Assembly: GCA_018971405.1 (NCBI GenBank) | Contig: JAGXAX010000088.1 | Location: 1-6,468, forward strand | DNA length: 6,468 nucleotides | Source of the DNA: Alphaproteobacteria bacterium | GTDB taxonomy: Bacteria > Pseudomonadota > Alphaproteobacteria > Micavibrionales > UBA2020 | Direction of reading: 5' to 3' | Part shown: positions 1 to 5,476 of the stretch, one piece after another | How the letters are laid out: every line of letters begins with the position of its first letter | Position numbering within the stretch: position 1 is the stretch's first letter | The notes under the pieces: model-generated | Told to the model about the DNA's origin: nothing | Seen by the model: only the letters and a program-made list of their open reading frames with translations | Database searches by the model: none | Position numbers and translations under genes: made by a program

Positions 1-298
1 CTTCGTCGCGGAACACTTGCGCGATCTGGTAAATCTTCGGCAGCCCGGCGACCAGCAGCTTCTTCATCGCGAATTCGGGGCTGGTGTGCAGATAGAAACC
101 CCGGTTGTGGATAGATTCCACACGAAACGCCTGTATATGAGGTTCCATGCACGGCGCGACTTGCAGCGCCGGCGTCTCGACTTCGATATACCCCCGCGTA
201 TCAAAAAATTTACGCACTTCGGCAACGATGCGGGCGCGCTCCCTGATGTAAGGAACGTTGCGCGCATAATTTTCGGAATCCCACCATTCTTTTGACAT
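1..298 (-). CDS. epmA: EF-P lysyltransferase EpmA (GenX/PoxA), 5' part only
   Basis: The minus strand reads 99 codons from an ATG at 298-296 without a stop and leaves the window, so only the N-terminal third or so is present. The protein begins MSKEWWDSENY. It then shows a class II aminoacyl-tRNA synthetase core: a helix with RARIVAEVRKFF, RGYIEVETPAL (motif 1 region, about residues 35-46), LHTSPEFAMKKLLVAG (about 70-85) and IYQIAQVFRDE (about 89-99, start of motif 2). The core starts within about 20 residues of the N terminus, so there is no room for the OB-fold anticodon-binding domain of true LysRS. This is the hallmark of EpmA, which ligates (R)-beta-lysine or lysine to elongation factor P in the cytoplasm. 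No clear Shine-Dalgarno precedes the ATG. The gene is divergent from the HExxH gene at 497. A truncated or atypical LysRS is the main alternative. Confidence 0.85.
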   Translation of the reverse strand, partial: MSKEWWDSENYARNVPYIRERARIVAEVRKFFDTRGYIEVETPALQVAPCMEPHIQAFRVESIHNRGFYLHTSPEFAMKKLLVAGLPKIYQIAQVFRDE

Positions 299-384
299 CC
301 GTTATAAATAGCAGATATGGGGAAAATAAACAGCCCTATATGATTTCATAATACGAAAATAAATAACCAAAAAATCGCATTTTC

Positions 385-412
385 TTGACAAATTATTAAA
401 CACTTCAATAGT
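385..412 (+). promoter_or_regulatory. Probable sigma-70 promoter for the first HExxH gene
   Basis: A perfect TTGACA (385-390) is followed after 16 bases by AATAGT (407-412), which matches the -10 consensus at 4 of 6 positions. The start of transcription would fall near 419-420, giving a leader of about 77 bases before the ATG at 497. The surrounding spacer is strongly AT-rich. The -10 element is the weak part: the better TATTAT at 415-420 is too far (24 bases) from the -35. I saw no convincing promoter on the opposite strand for epmA in the same spacer. Confidence 0.55.
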
Positions 413-433
413 CTTATTATCAGATACTTTCTC

Positions 434-448
434 CGGCCTCCAGGGCCG
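434..448 (+). other. Short inverted repeat in the leader of the first HExxH gene
   Basis: CGGCC (434-438) and GGCCG (444-448) form a perfect 5-bp stem around a 5-base loop, about 15 bases downstream of the predicted transcription start. It stands out as GC-rich within an AT-rich spacer. It is too short, and lacks a T-run, to be a terminator. It may stabilise the 5' end of the mRNA or be incidental. Confidence 0.3.
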
Positions 449-496
449 TGTGGATATTCTCGTCTCGCATAAAAAAAACTACAGGGGGTTACAGTC

Positions 497-1564
497 ATGC
501 AAGCATTGCCGTCTTCGCCGTCGCCTGAAAAAAAATCGCTGAGCGATATCTTCAACAAGTTCGCGGAGGATGCGGTCGAGCGCTTCCCGCATCTCAAGGG
601 GCAGCTTCTGGTCGTGAATATGGACGAGAAGAAAGTCTACGCCAAGGACATCGACACGCAGAAGACCGGCCTGACGAAACAGACGGCACTGGATTACATC
701 AGCAAGCACCCGCTGACCAAGGCGATGGAGCAGGACAAGGGGATGTCCTCCGCCGCCACACGCGACGAGAAGCGCAACCTGAAGCTTGTGTTCATGAACG
801 AGTCGGTCAGCCCGGCGGAGCGGGACAACGTTTCGAAGGAAACCGAGCAGCATCTGCTTTATGTCATGGATCACGAGCTGGCGCACACCGCGATCAAGGA
901 CGGGTTCTCCAAGGACGTCAAATCGGCCTATGACTACAATATCCTGCTGGGCGAGTCGGTCGCCGACGCCTACGCGCAAATCCGACACTACCAGCGCTTC
1001 GGGGTGGACGACTACGCGAACAACAAATACGTGAGCCCCGCGGGCCGCGCCGAAAACTTCATCCTCGGCGGGGATTCCGTCCACTTCACGTCCTTTGTCC
1101 TCGACGCGATCAACAAACTCAAGCACGAGATCGACTTCGACAGCCTGACGCCGCAGCAGACGGCCGATCTCGCCCGCCGCTTCGCGCTTGAATACATGCC
1201 GCCGAAGCGCGTGGTGCAGGACCTTTCCTGGTCGTTTGCACCGGTACGCAACGCCTTCCGCCGGAATCCGGCAGACGGCATCAAGGCGCTGGCCGACAAG
1301 ACGCTCGACCCGAACGCCGATTACTACACCTTCAAGTTCGGCAGCATGTGGCTGCGCGGATTGCTGGAGATGGACGCGTTCCCGGACGGCCGCCCGATCA
1401 ACCTGCCCAAGCCGTATCTCGACGATCTCTCCAGCAAGCTGAAGGACCGCGAGGAAAAATTCGAAAAGAAAGGCCTTCTCTTCGACATGCCGACGGTGCA
1501 GAAACCGAAGCCGCCGGCCGCCGGCAACGTGGCCAAGTTCAACGGCTTCAAAAGCGCCGCCTGA
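497..1564 (+). CDS. Uncharacterised HExxH (gluzincin-like) putative metalloprotease, paralog 1
   Basis: I do not recognise the family by name. The 355-aa product has no signal peptide or membrane segment and is probably cytoplasmic. It carries DHELAH (HExxH at 126-130: H126, E127, H130) in a hydrophobic helix, then LLGESVADAYA with E153 and D157 fitting the gluzincin ExxxD pattern, then IRHYQRFG (162-169) and GGDSVHFTSF (191-200) with a conserved H196. By analogy with thermolysin-type enzymes, H126, H130 and E153 would bind zinc and E127 would activate water; this is inference. A helical C-terminal half includes FAPV, TLDP and WLRGLL, and the protein ends in a Lys/Pro/Ala-rich tail (about 322-355). 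The ATG has an AGGGGG Shine-Dalgarno (483-488) 8 bases upstream. The next gene encodes a paralog that aligns from residue 15 (LSDIFN) to about 296. Peptidase activity is plausible but unproven. Confidence 0.85.
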   Translation: MQALPSSPSPEKKSLSDIFNKFAEDAVERFPHLKGQLLVVNMDEKKVYAKDIDTQKTGLTKQTALDYISKHPLTKAMEQDKGMSSAATRDEKRNLKLVFMNESVSPAERDNVSKETEQHLLYVMDHELAHTAIKDGFSKDVKSAYDYNILLGESVADAYAQIRHYQRFGVDDYANNKYVSPAGRAENFILGGDSVHFTSFVLDAINKLKHEIDFDSLTPQQTADLARRFALEYMPPKRVVQDLSWSFAPVRNAFRRNPADGIKALADKTLDPNADYYTFKFGSMWLRGLLEMDAFPDGRPINLPKPYLDDLSSKLKDREEKFEKKGLLFDMPTVQKPKPPAAGNVAKFNGFKSAA

Positions 1565-1579
1565 AGCGCCGCGCTGTAT

Positions 1580-1613
1580 AAAAAAACCGGCCCCCGCAAG
1601 GGCCGGTTTTTTT
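1580..1613 (+). terminator. Strong intrinsic terminator, probably bidirectional
   Basis: CCGGCCC (1587-1593) and GGGCCGG (1600-1606) form a perfect 7-bp GC stem with a 6-base loop. A run of seven A precedes it (1580-1586) and a run of seven T follows (1607-1613), so the helix can extend to 14 bp. It sits 15 bases after the stop codon of the first HExxH gene. The A-run would also serve as a U-tract on the other strand. It separates the two paralogs into distinct transcription units. Confidence 0.92.
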
Positions 1614-1629
1614 ATTTCCTTTCAAAATG

Positions 1630-1659
1630 TTGGCAATTTTTTAATAATTTTCATATAAA
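1630..1659 (+). promoter_or_regulatory. Probable sigma-70 promoter abutting the second HExxH gene
   Basis: TTGGCA (1630-1635) and TATAAA (1654-1659) are separated by 18 AT-rich bases. The -10 element ends only 8 bases before the A of the ATG at 1668, so initiation at A1665 or A1668 would give a leader of 0-3 bases. The promoter lies directly behind the terminator at 1580-1613, which supports independent transcription of this gene. Confidence 0.6.
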
Positions 1660-1667
1660 ATAACATC

Positions 1668-2696
1668 ATGTCAGAGACCGCCGCCGCACGTCAGGATCCC
1701 GAACCGCTCAGCGACATCTTCAACAGATTCGTCACCGAATCCGCCGCGCGCTTCCCCGCGCTCGCGGGGCGCCTGCTGCTCATGGACGTCAAGGACTACA
1801 CGGTCTACGGCATCCACGGCCTCGACCGCGCCAAAATCCGCGTGGCGCCGGAGGCGATGCCGCAGCATCTCGGCACGCACGCGGTCACGTCCTTCCTGTG
1901 CAGGCATCCCGAAGAAAGCTCGCGCGCCTGCGCCGACGTACGGAGCGGAGTCAGCATCATCTTTTTCAATGACGCGATCGACCCCGAAGTCGTGAAGATC
2001 GCCGCCGAAAAGGCGAAGCAGCGCATGCTGCACGTGCTGGACCACGAGCTCGGCCACCTCGCCATCGAGGACGGCATGTACGACAATCCGCACACGCCGC
2101 AGGGCCTGCTGGGCGAGAACATCGCCGACGCCTACGCGCTCATCCGCCATTACCAGCGTTTCGGCACGGGCACGGAATGCGTGGACAGGTACGTGAGCCC
2201 CTTCGCACGCGCGGACGGGCTGATCTTCGGCGGCGACGCCACGCATTTCACCGCCTTCACGCTGCAGGCCATCAGCGCCGCCCGCAACGCGCTCAATATT
2301 CATGAACTCGACGAGGAAAGCACGGCGCGCATCGCGCGCAACTTCGCGCTGCGCCACACGCCGCAGCCGGAAACCATCGCCAAGCTGGCGGAAAAGTTCC
2401 GTCCGGTGAAAAAAGCGTGGGAACGGGACCGCGACGCCGGCCTGCGAATGCTGATCGAAGTGACTCTCGACCCGTCAAACGACGCCGACATATTCCGCAC
2501 GGGCGAAACATGGCTGCGGGCTTTTCTGCACGGCGTCGTCTTCAAGGACGGCAAGACGCCCGCACTCGACCCGTGGGAGAAAAAGACCCTCGCCCGCAAC
2601 CTCGACGAACGCGCCTTCCACTTCTCCCGCGCCACGAAGGCTGCGCGCAAGCCGGTTCCGCATGCCGTCTGGCGGTCGCTCGGACTGAATGGCTAG
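1668..2696 (+). CDS. Uncharacterised HExxH (gluzincin-like) putative metalloprotease, paralog 2
   Basis: The 342-aa product is a diverged paralog of the preceding protein, of unnamed family and probably cytoplasmic. Shared blocks, in order, are LSDIFNRF (14-21), RFPALAGRLL, FFND (99-102), LDHELGHLAIEDG (HExxH at 126-130), GENIADAYALIRHYQRFG (149-166; E150 and D154 in ExxxD spacing), YVSP, GGDATHFTAF (188-197, H193), NFALRHTP, FRPVKKAWERD, TLDP and TWLRAFL. H130 to E150 is 20 residues, the same spacing as H146 to E166 in thermolysin. The C-terminal 50 residues diverge and lack the Pro-rich tail of paralog 1. The ATG at 1668 has no Shine-Dalgarno and nearly coincides with the predicted transcript start. 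It is nevertheless supported because homology with paralog 1 begins at residue 14, and the next ATG (residue 39) would remove conserved sequence. Tandem duplication followed by divergence is the simplest origin. Confidence 0.85.
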   Translation: MSETAAARQDPEPLSDIFNRFVTESAARFPALAGRLLLMDVKDYTVYGIHGLDRAKIRVAPEAMPQHLGTHAVTSFLCRHPEESSRACADVRSGVSIIFFNDAIDPEVVKIAAEKAKQRMLHVLDHELGHLAIEDGMYDNPHTPQGLLGENIADAYALIRHYQRFGTGTECVDRYVSPFARADGLIFGGDATHFTAFTLQAISAARNALNIHELDEESTARIARNFALRHTPQPETIAKLAEKFRPVKKAWERDRDAGLRMLIEVTLDPSNDADIFRTGETWLRAFLHGVVFKDGKTPALDPWEKKTLARNLDERAFHFSRATKAARKPVPHAVWRSLGLNG

Positions 2697-2784
2697 CGCC
2701 TGCTTTCAGTTTTTTATTTATGGAATGACGAAAATCCTGTCCGCATTTGTCCGTAAATCGCCCATATTTGGCCTATATTTGCCT

Positions 2785-2810
2785 GCATTTTGCAGTCTGC
2801 GGCAAAATGC
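2785..2810 (+). other. Perfect 9-bp inverted repeat, candidate 3' end of the second HExxH transcript
   Basis: GCATTTTGC (2785-2793) and GCAAAATGC (2802-2810) are exact reverse complements around an 8-base loop, 89 bases after the stop codon of paralog 2. No strong T-run follows (TCCCCTGTTATG), so it is a weak intrinsic terminator at best. It could instead be an mRNA-stabilising 3' hairpin or a protein-binding palindrome. It is the only terminator-like structure between paralog 2 and the ffh promoter. Confidence 0.5.
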
Positions 2811-2870
2811 TCCCCTGTTATGTCTGCTTTTATAATTATGTAAATTTATATCCCATATTCTGCCAAGCCC

Positions 2871-2900
2871 CTTGACTCACACCCCGCCGCGCACCTATAG
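2871..2900 (+). promoter_or_regulatory. Probable housekeeping promoter of the ffh cluster
   Basis: CTTGAC (2871-2876; TTGACT read from 2872) is followed after 18 bases by CTATAG (2895-2900). This resembles the alphaproteobacterial housekeeping form CTTGAC-N17-CTATAT. Transcription would start near 2907, leaving a leader of about 120 bases before the ffh ATG. Confidence 0.65.
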
Positions 2901-2952
2901 ATAGGGCAAGTTTTGGACGAAGCCAGACCTCCGCCTGTTTTGGAAGTTTTTG

Positions 2953-2995
2953 CGCTCCGCGTTCTCCGGTCGGCGAAGATACGCTCACCGGAGCG
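2953..2995 (+). other. Alternative hairpins in the ffh leader
   Basis: Two 7-bp pairings share the same 3' arm: CTCCGGT (2964-2970) with ACCGGAG (2987-2993), and CGCTCCG (2953-2959) with CGGAGCG (2989-2995). They cannot form together. Both end about 18 bases before the Shine-Dalgarno TGAGGA (3013-3018). The structure could be regulatory or chance; I know of no named leader motif that matches it. Confidence 0.35.
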
Positions 2996-3027
2996 AAAAG
3001 GCTATGTGCATATGAGGATAAAAAGAG

Positions 3028-4464
3028 ATGTTTGAAAACCTGACCGGAAAACTCGGCAACGTCCTCGACGGGCTGAAAAAGCGCGGCAGCCTGAAAGAGG
3101 AAGACGTCCTCCTCGCGCTCCGCGACATCCGCACGGCGCTGCTCGAAGCCGATGTCGCGCTGCCCGTGGTCAAGGAGTTCATCGACAAGGTGCGCGGCGA
3201 GGCAATCGGCGAAAAAGTGCTGCGCTCGATCACGCCGGGACAGCAGGTCGTCAAGATCGTCCACGACGCGCTGGTCGAAACGCTCGGGCATGAAAATGCC
3301 GAATTGAACCTCGCGGCACAACCGCCCGCCGTAATTCTCATGGCCGGCCTGCAAGGCTCGGGCAAAACCACCAGCGCGGGGAAACTCGCCAAATTCATCA
3401 CCGGAAAACTGCGCAAGAAAGTCCTGCTCGCCTCGCTCGACGTTTACCGCCCCGCGGCGCAGGAACAGCTTGAAATCCTCGGCAGGCAAGTCAACATCGC
3501 GAGCCTGCCGATCGTCGCGGGCGAAAAGCCCCTCGACATCGCCAAACGCGCATTGAATGCCGCGAAGCTTGAAGGCTACGATGTTCTGATCCTCGACAGC
3601 GCAGGCCGTCTTTCCATCGACGACGATTTGATGGCGGAACTGGCCGCCGTGCGCGACCTCGCCAAACCGATCGAGACCCTGCTCGTCGCCGACGCCTTGA
3701 CGGGTCAGGACGCCGTCGTCACCGCAGAAAATTTCAACAACCGCATCGGCATCACCGGCATCATCCTCACCCGCATAGACGGCGACGCCCGCGGCGGCGC
3801 GGCGCTCTCCATGCGCGCCGTCACGCAAAGGCCGATCAAGTTCCTCGGCACCGGCGAGCAGATGGACGCGCTCCAGCCCTTCGACGCCCAGCGCATCGCC
3901 GGACGCATCCTCGACATGGGCGACATCGTCAGCCTCGTCGAGAAGGCGGCGGAGAACATCAAGCTCGAGGACGCGAAAAAGGCCGCGGAAAAGCTCGCCA
4001 GCGGCAACTTCGACCTCGACGATTATCTCTCGCAGCTCCGCCAGATGCAGAAGATGGGCGGCCTTTCCGGCCTGATGAGCATGATGCCCGGCGTCGGCAA
4101 GATCAAATCCGCCATGCAGGGCGCCGGCCTCGACGACGGCATCCTCAAACACCACGAGGCCATCATCCTCTCCATGACCAAAAAGGAACGCGCCAAGCCC
4201 GACCTGCTCAACGCCTCGCGCCGCAAGCGCATCGCCGCCGGTTCCGGCACCACGGTGCAGCAGGTCAATCAGGTCCTGAAGCAGTTTCAGGACATGCAGA
4301 CCATGATGAAGCGCATGAAGAAGCTCGGCGGCAAGGGCATGATGCGCAGCCTCTCAGGTTTGCTCGGCGGCGGGGCGATGGGCGAGATGGAAGAAATGGC
4401 CAAGAACATGCAGGCTTCAGGCGGGCACGGCATCCTCGGCCCCAACCCCTTCGCGGAGAAATGA
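3028..4464 (+). CDS. ffh: Signal recognition particle GTPase Ffh (SRP54)
   Basis: Ffh binds the SRP RNA and signal sequences of nascent membrane proteins and, with FtsY, delivers ribosomes to the Sec translocon in a GTP-dependent cycle. The 478-aa protein shows the N-terminal helical bundle (about 1-95), then the NG GTPase domain: G1 GLQGSGKTT (107-115), G2 DVYRPAA (138-144), G3 DSAGR (190-194), G4 TRID (248-251) followed by GDARGGAALS, and G5 GTGEQMD (274-280). The methionine-rich M domain follows from about 325, with MSMMPGVGK, SMTKKER, ASRRKRIAAGSG and a Met-rich MQTMMKRMKK helix; the C terminus is Gly/Met-rich. TRID in place of the textbook TKLD is, to my knowledge, usual in alphaproteobacterial Ffh. 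The start has a TGAGGA Shine-Dalgarno (3013-3018) 9 bases upstream and the usual MFENLTGKL beginning. It is first in the ffh-rpsP-rimM-trmD cluster. Confidence 0.98.
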   Translation: MFENLTGKLGNVLDGLKKRGSLKEEDVLLALRDIRTALLEADVALPVVKEFIDKVRGEAIGEKVLRSITPGQQVVKIVHDALVETLGHENAELNLAAQPPAVILMAGLQGSGKTTSAGKLAKFITGKLRKKVLLASLDVYRPAAQEQLEILGRQVNIASLPIVAGEKPLDIAKRALNAAKLEGYDVLILDSAGRLSIDDDLMAELAAVRDLAKPIETLLVADALTGQDAVVTAENFNNRIGITGIILTRIDGDARGGAALSMRAVTQRPIKFLGTGEQMDALQPFDAQRIAGRILDMGDIVSLVEKAAENIKLEDAKKAAEKLASGNFDLDDYLSQLRQMQKMGGLSGLMSMMPGVGKIKSAMQGAGLDDGILKHHEAIILSMTKKERAKPDLLNASRRKRIAAGSGTTVQQVNQVLKQFQDMQTMMKRMKKLGGKGMMRSLSGLLGGGAMGEMEEMAKNMQASGGHGILGPNPFAEK

Positions 4465-4474
4465 AACTGAACTT

Positions 4475-4498
4475 TGAGACGGAACGGTTGCAGTCTCA
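4475..4498 (+). other. 6-bp inverted repeat between ffh and rpsP
   Basis: TGAGAC (4475-4480) and GTCTCA (4493-4498) pair perfectly around a 12-base loop, 10 bases after the ffh stop. A T5 run occurs only at 4505-4509, six bases beyond the stem, so this is at most a leaky attenuator or an RNase processing or stability element. It could allow rpsP to be expressed at a different level from ffh. Confidence 0.35.
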
Positions 4499-4544
4499 TA
4501 ACAATTTTTAAACGCAGCCACAAAGAAAGAACGGAGAAACTGAA

Positions 4545-4922
4545 ATGTTGAAAATACGCATGAGCCGCTGGGGCGCCAAGAACAAGCCCTACTACCACAT
4601 CGTCGTTGCCGAAAGCCGCAGCCCCCGCGACGGGCGCTTCATCGAGAAGCTCGGCACCTATGACCCGAAGCTGCCCAAGGACCACGCCGACCGCGTGCGT
4701 CTGGACGCCGAGCGCGTCAAATACTGGATCGCGAAGGGCGCGCAGGCCTCCGACCGCGTGGCGATCTTCTTCGGCAAGGCCGGCATCACCGCCATGCCCG
4801 CGAAAAAGAACAACCTGAAAAAGGCGGTTCCAAAGGCGAAGATGACCGAGCGCAAGAAGGAACGCGCCGAAAAGGCCGCCGCCAAGGCCGCGCCGGCCGA
4901 AACCGAAGCCGCGCAAGCCTGA
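4545..4922 (+). CDS. rpsP: 30S ribosomal protein bS16
   Basis: bS16 is a primary-stage assembly protein of the 30S subunit. The 125-aa product opens with the family signature [41 protein letters not shown] split as strand-loop-strand, with R/K-rich 16S rRNA contacts. It continues with [26 protein letters not shown] (about 51-76), which completes the conserved core by about residue 82. The last 40 or so residues are a low-complexity Lys/Ala/Glu tail, as is common in Alphaproteobacteria; the core alone is about 80 aa in E. coli. GGAG at 4533-4536 lies 8 bases before the ATG. The stop TGA is in the same reading frame as the following rimM, three codons before its GTG. Confidence 0.98.
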   Translation: MLKIRMSRWGAKNKPYYHIVVAESRSPRDGRFIEKLGTYDPKLPKDHADRVRLDAERVKYWIAKGAQASDRVAIFFGKAGITAMPAKKNNLKKAVPKAKMTERKKERAEKAAAKAAPAETEAAQA

Positions 4923-4931
4923 TCCGCTTCC

Positions 4932-5474
4932 GTGCATCGCAAAGAGGCCGCATCCGCCAACCTCGTCTGCATGGCCGAAATCGTCGGCGTGCATGGCGTG
5001 CGCGGCATGCTGAAGCTGAAAATCTTCAGCGACGCGCCTGAAAAGCTGGCGGGCTACGCGCCTCTTTGCGACGCTGCGGGGCAGCCCGCCTTCTCCTTCG
5101 CGTCGCTCCAGCCGCACGGCAACATCTGGCTCGCGGCACTGGAGGGCGTCGGAGACCGCGCCGCCGCCGAGAAGCTGCGCGGCACGAAGCTCTATGTTCC
5201 CCGCGACCGCCTGCCGCAGATCGCGGACGAACATACCTATTATCACGTCGATCTCATCGGCCTTGCCGTGAAGGACGAAAACGGCGACACCATCGGCAAA
5301 ATCGTCGCCGTCGCCAACTTCGGCGGCGGGGATCTGCTCGATATAAAGCCCCAAAAAGACGGGAAATCGAAAAGCGCGAGCTTCTACCTGCCCTTCACGC
5401 GCGCCAACGTGCCGCACGTCGATCTCGGCAAAAAAGAGGCGACCGTCATCATCCCGCCCGGCTTACTGGATTGA
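4932..5474 (+). CDS. rimM: Ribosome maturation factor RimM
   Basis: RimM assists maturation of the 30S 3' domain (head) and binds uS19. The 180-aa product has the N-terminal beta-barrel domain (about 10-92) with [15 protein letters not shown] (11-25), [19 protein letters not shown], then a PRC-barrel domain with [13 protein letters not shown] (103-115), [18 protein letters not shown] (121-138), LPFTRANVP (153-161) and the terminal IIPPGLLD. I chose GTG 4932 over ATG 4971 because the first beta strand ([10 protein letters not shown]) begins before the internal Met, which is residue 14. No good Shine-Dalgarno precedes the GTG, so initiation probably depends on ribosomes ending rpsP 9 bases upstream. 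Two bases separate its stop from the trmD ATG. Confidence 0.96.
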   Translation: MHRKEAASANLVCMAEIVGVHGVRGMLKLKIFSDAPEKLAGYAPLCDAAGQPAFSFASLQPHGNIWLAALEGVGDRAAAEKLRGTKLYVPRDRLPQIADEHTYYHVDLIGLAVKDENGDTIGKIVAVANFGGGDLLDIKPQKDGKSKSASFYLPFTRANVPHVDLGKKEATVIIPPGLLD

Positions 5475-5476
5475 AA

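Larger units (their letters stand above)
2697..3027 (+). other. 331-base non-coding spacer before ffh
   Basis: No credible gene is seen on either strand. The left part (2697-2870) is AT-rich and holds loosely repeated ATTTG/GCC words (2743-2795) and a perfect hairpin at 2785-2810. It also contains an isolated TATAAT at 2831-2836 without a matching -35. The right part holds the probable ffh promoter (2871-2900) and a GC-richer leader with overlapping inverted repeats (2953-2995). I looked for the conserved SRP RNA core next to ffh and did not see it. Confidence 0.6.

Noticed and set aside
1..298. Lysyl-tRNA synthetase (lysS)
   Set aside because: The class II core begins almost at the N terminus, leaving no OB-fold anticodon domain; EpmA fits better.
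497..2696. Toxin-antitoxin or phage-defence module
   Set aside because: The two genes are full-length paralogs of similar size with separate transcription signals. There is no small partner gene, nuclease, NTPase or mobile-element mark nearby.
2831..2836. Perfect TATAAT as the ffh promoter -10
   Set aside because: No acceptable -35 lies 16-18 bases upstream; the CTTGAC/CTATAG pair at 2871-2900 is better placed.
2697..3027. SRP RNA (ffs) gene next to ffh
   Set aside because: I could not find the conserved SRP RNA core (GGAA tetraloop stem with the asymmetric internal loop) in this spacer.
2836..4155. Long open frame on the minus strand (over 400 codons)
   Set aside because: It lies opposite ffh, whose frame is unmistakable. 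The peptide is a codon-bias shadow of GC-rich DNA with no recognisable motif.
4475..4509. Intrinsic terminator between ffh and rpsP
   Set aside because: The stem is only 6 bp with a 12-base loop, and the T-run is displaced by six bases, so full termination is unlikely. It is kept only as an inverted repeat.
4287..5417. Long minus-strand open frame across rpsP and rimM
   Set aside because: It is antisense to three certain genes, low in complexity, and has no family resemblance.
5066..5476. An N-terminal extension of TrmD reaching back into rimM
   Set aside because: The extension is Arg-rich read-through of rimM in another frame. TrmD proteins start at the FTLFPEMF strand, which fits ATG 5477.
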